From Saprospiraceae bacterium (GTDB lineage Bacteria; Bacteroidota; Bacteroidia; Chitinophagales; Saprospiraceae): a stretch of 39,119 nt of DNA. The stretch is from contig JADLHE010000200.1 of assembly GCA_020848965.1 (NCBI GenBank), positions 1 to 39,119 on the forward strand. The letters are read 5' to 3'. Positions 39,077-39,119 of the stretch are shown piece after piece. Within the stretch, counting starts at the first letter, position 1. Every line of letters starts with the position of its first letter. A program made the translations under genes and the position numbers. Under the pieces are notes generated by a model. It was not told where the DNA came from. It was given only the letters and a program-made list of their open reading frames with translations, and searched no databases.

Positions 39077-39119
39077 TGAACAGCTTTCCGAAAGTTCGAA
39101 ACTTTCGGAAAGCTGTTCA
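39077..39119. terminator. Perfect 20-bp stem hairpin at window end
   Basis: TGAACAGCTTTCCGAAAGTT (39077-39096) is followed by a 3-base loop and its exact complement (39100-39119). It lies 24 bp after the last gene and is probably a terminator; whether a T-run follows lies outside the window. Confidence 0.7.

Overview
The window looks like Bacteroidota, most plausibly a Saprospiria-type (Saprospiraceae/Haliscomenobacter-like) genome; this is an inference from gene content. Signs are two secreted enzymes with type IX secretion (T9SS) C-terminal sorting domains, a FecI/FecR pair with an STN-type TonB-dependent receptor, a second SusC-like receptor with a carboxypeptidase-regulatory N-terminus, a DUF1501/DUF1800 pair, and repeated TAnnTTTG -7 promoter boxes close to start codons. 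I saw no rRNA, tRNA, CRISPR array or transposase gene.

Layout. 0-2.1 kb (minus): DUF1800 followed by a DUF1501 gene cut by the window edge. 2.4-7.8 kb (plus): ECF sigma factor, FecR anti-sigma, a KilA-N gene, and an STN TonB-dependent receptor, i.e. a fec-type surface-signalling operon with a KilA-N gene inserted in it. 7.9-13.7 kb: patatin-like lipase, two Uma2-family nuclease-like genes, a large secreted glycosidase-like protein and an RluA-type pseudouridine synthase. 13.8-17.9 kb: a replicon core with a Rep_3 initiator (minus), about 1.3 kb of non-coding origin DNA holding 17-bp iterons (nine in a cluster, eight at exact 22-bp spacing) beside an AT-rich stretch, then a ParF-type ParA and a small ParG-like protein. 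The DNA is therefore plausibly a plasmid, secondary replicon or integrated plasmid. 18.2-23.3 kb: VOC protein, DUF3995 protein, GH18 chitinase-like enzyme, GNAT acetyltransferase, second KilA-N protein and MFS transporter, with most of the intervening gaps holding the same CGTTATTT octamer arrays. 23.5-26.1 kb: SusC-like receptor bracketed by two related palindromic elements. 26.1-28.8 kb: HMA-like protein, membrane protein and GyrI-like protein, divergent from a MarR regulator, then a DinB protein. 28.9-34.8 kb: outer-membrane protein, TMEM175-family channel, unknown secreted protein, WYL regulator, DUF1080 protein, GyrI-like protein and YdeI/OmdA protein. 34.9-35.5 kb: DUF433/DUF5615 toxin-antitoxin-like pair between two ~100-bp direct repeats. 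35.7-39.1 kb: a large inverted repeat, a membrane-anchored PhnD-like binding protein of unknown role, and a carboxypeptidase-regulatory-like ORF ending in a strong hairpin.

The most unusual aspect is short-repeat structure. Many spacers are built of 7- or 8-bp units with a different word in each spacer, often beginning at or spanning the stop codon of a neighbouring gene, and the same heptamer style appears inside linkers of fecR and the adjacent receptor. The octamer version is confined almost entirely to 16.5-22.0 kb around parA/parG, so a centromere or operator role is worth testing. Two identical-geometry CACTGACA-N6-TGTCAGTG operators precede the DinB and GyrI-like genes on either side of a WYL regulator gene, suggesting a small local regulon. 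Both KilA-N genes contain a DNA palindrome at the same aligned coding position.
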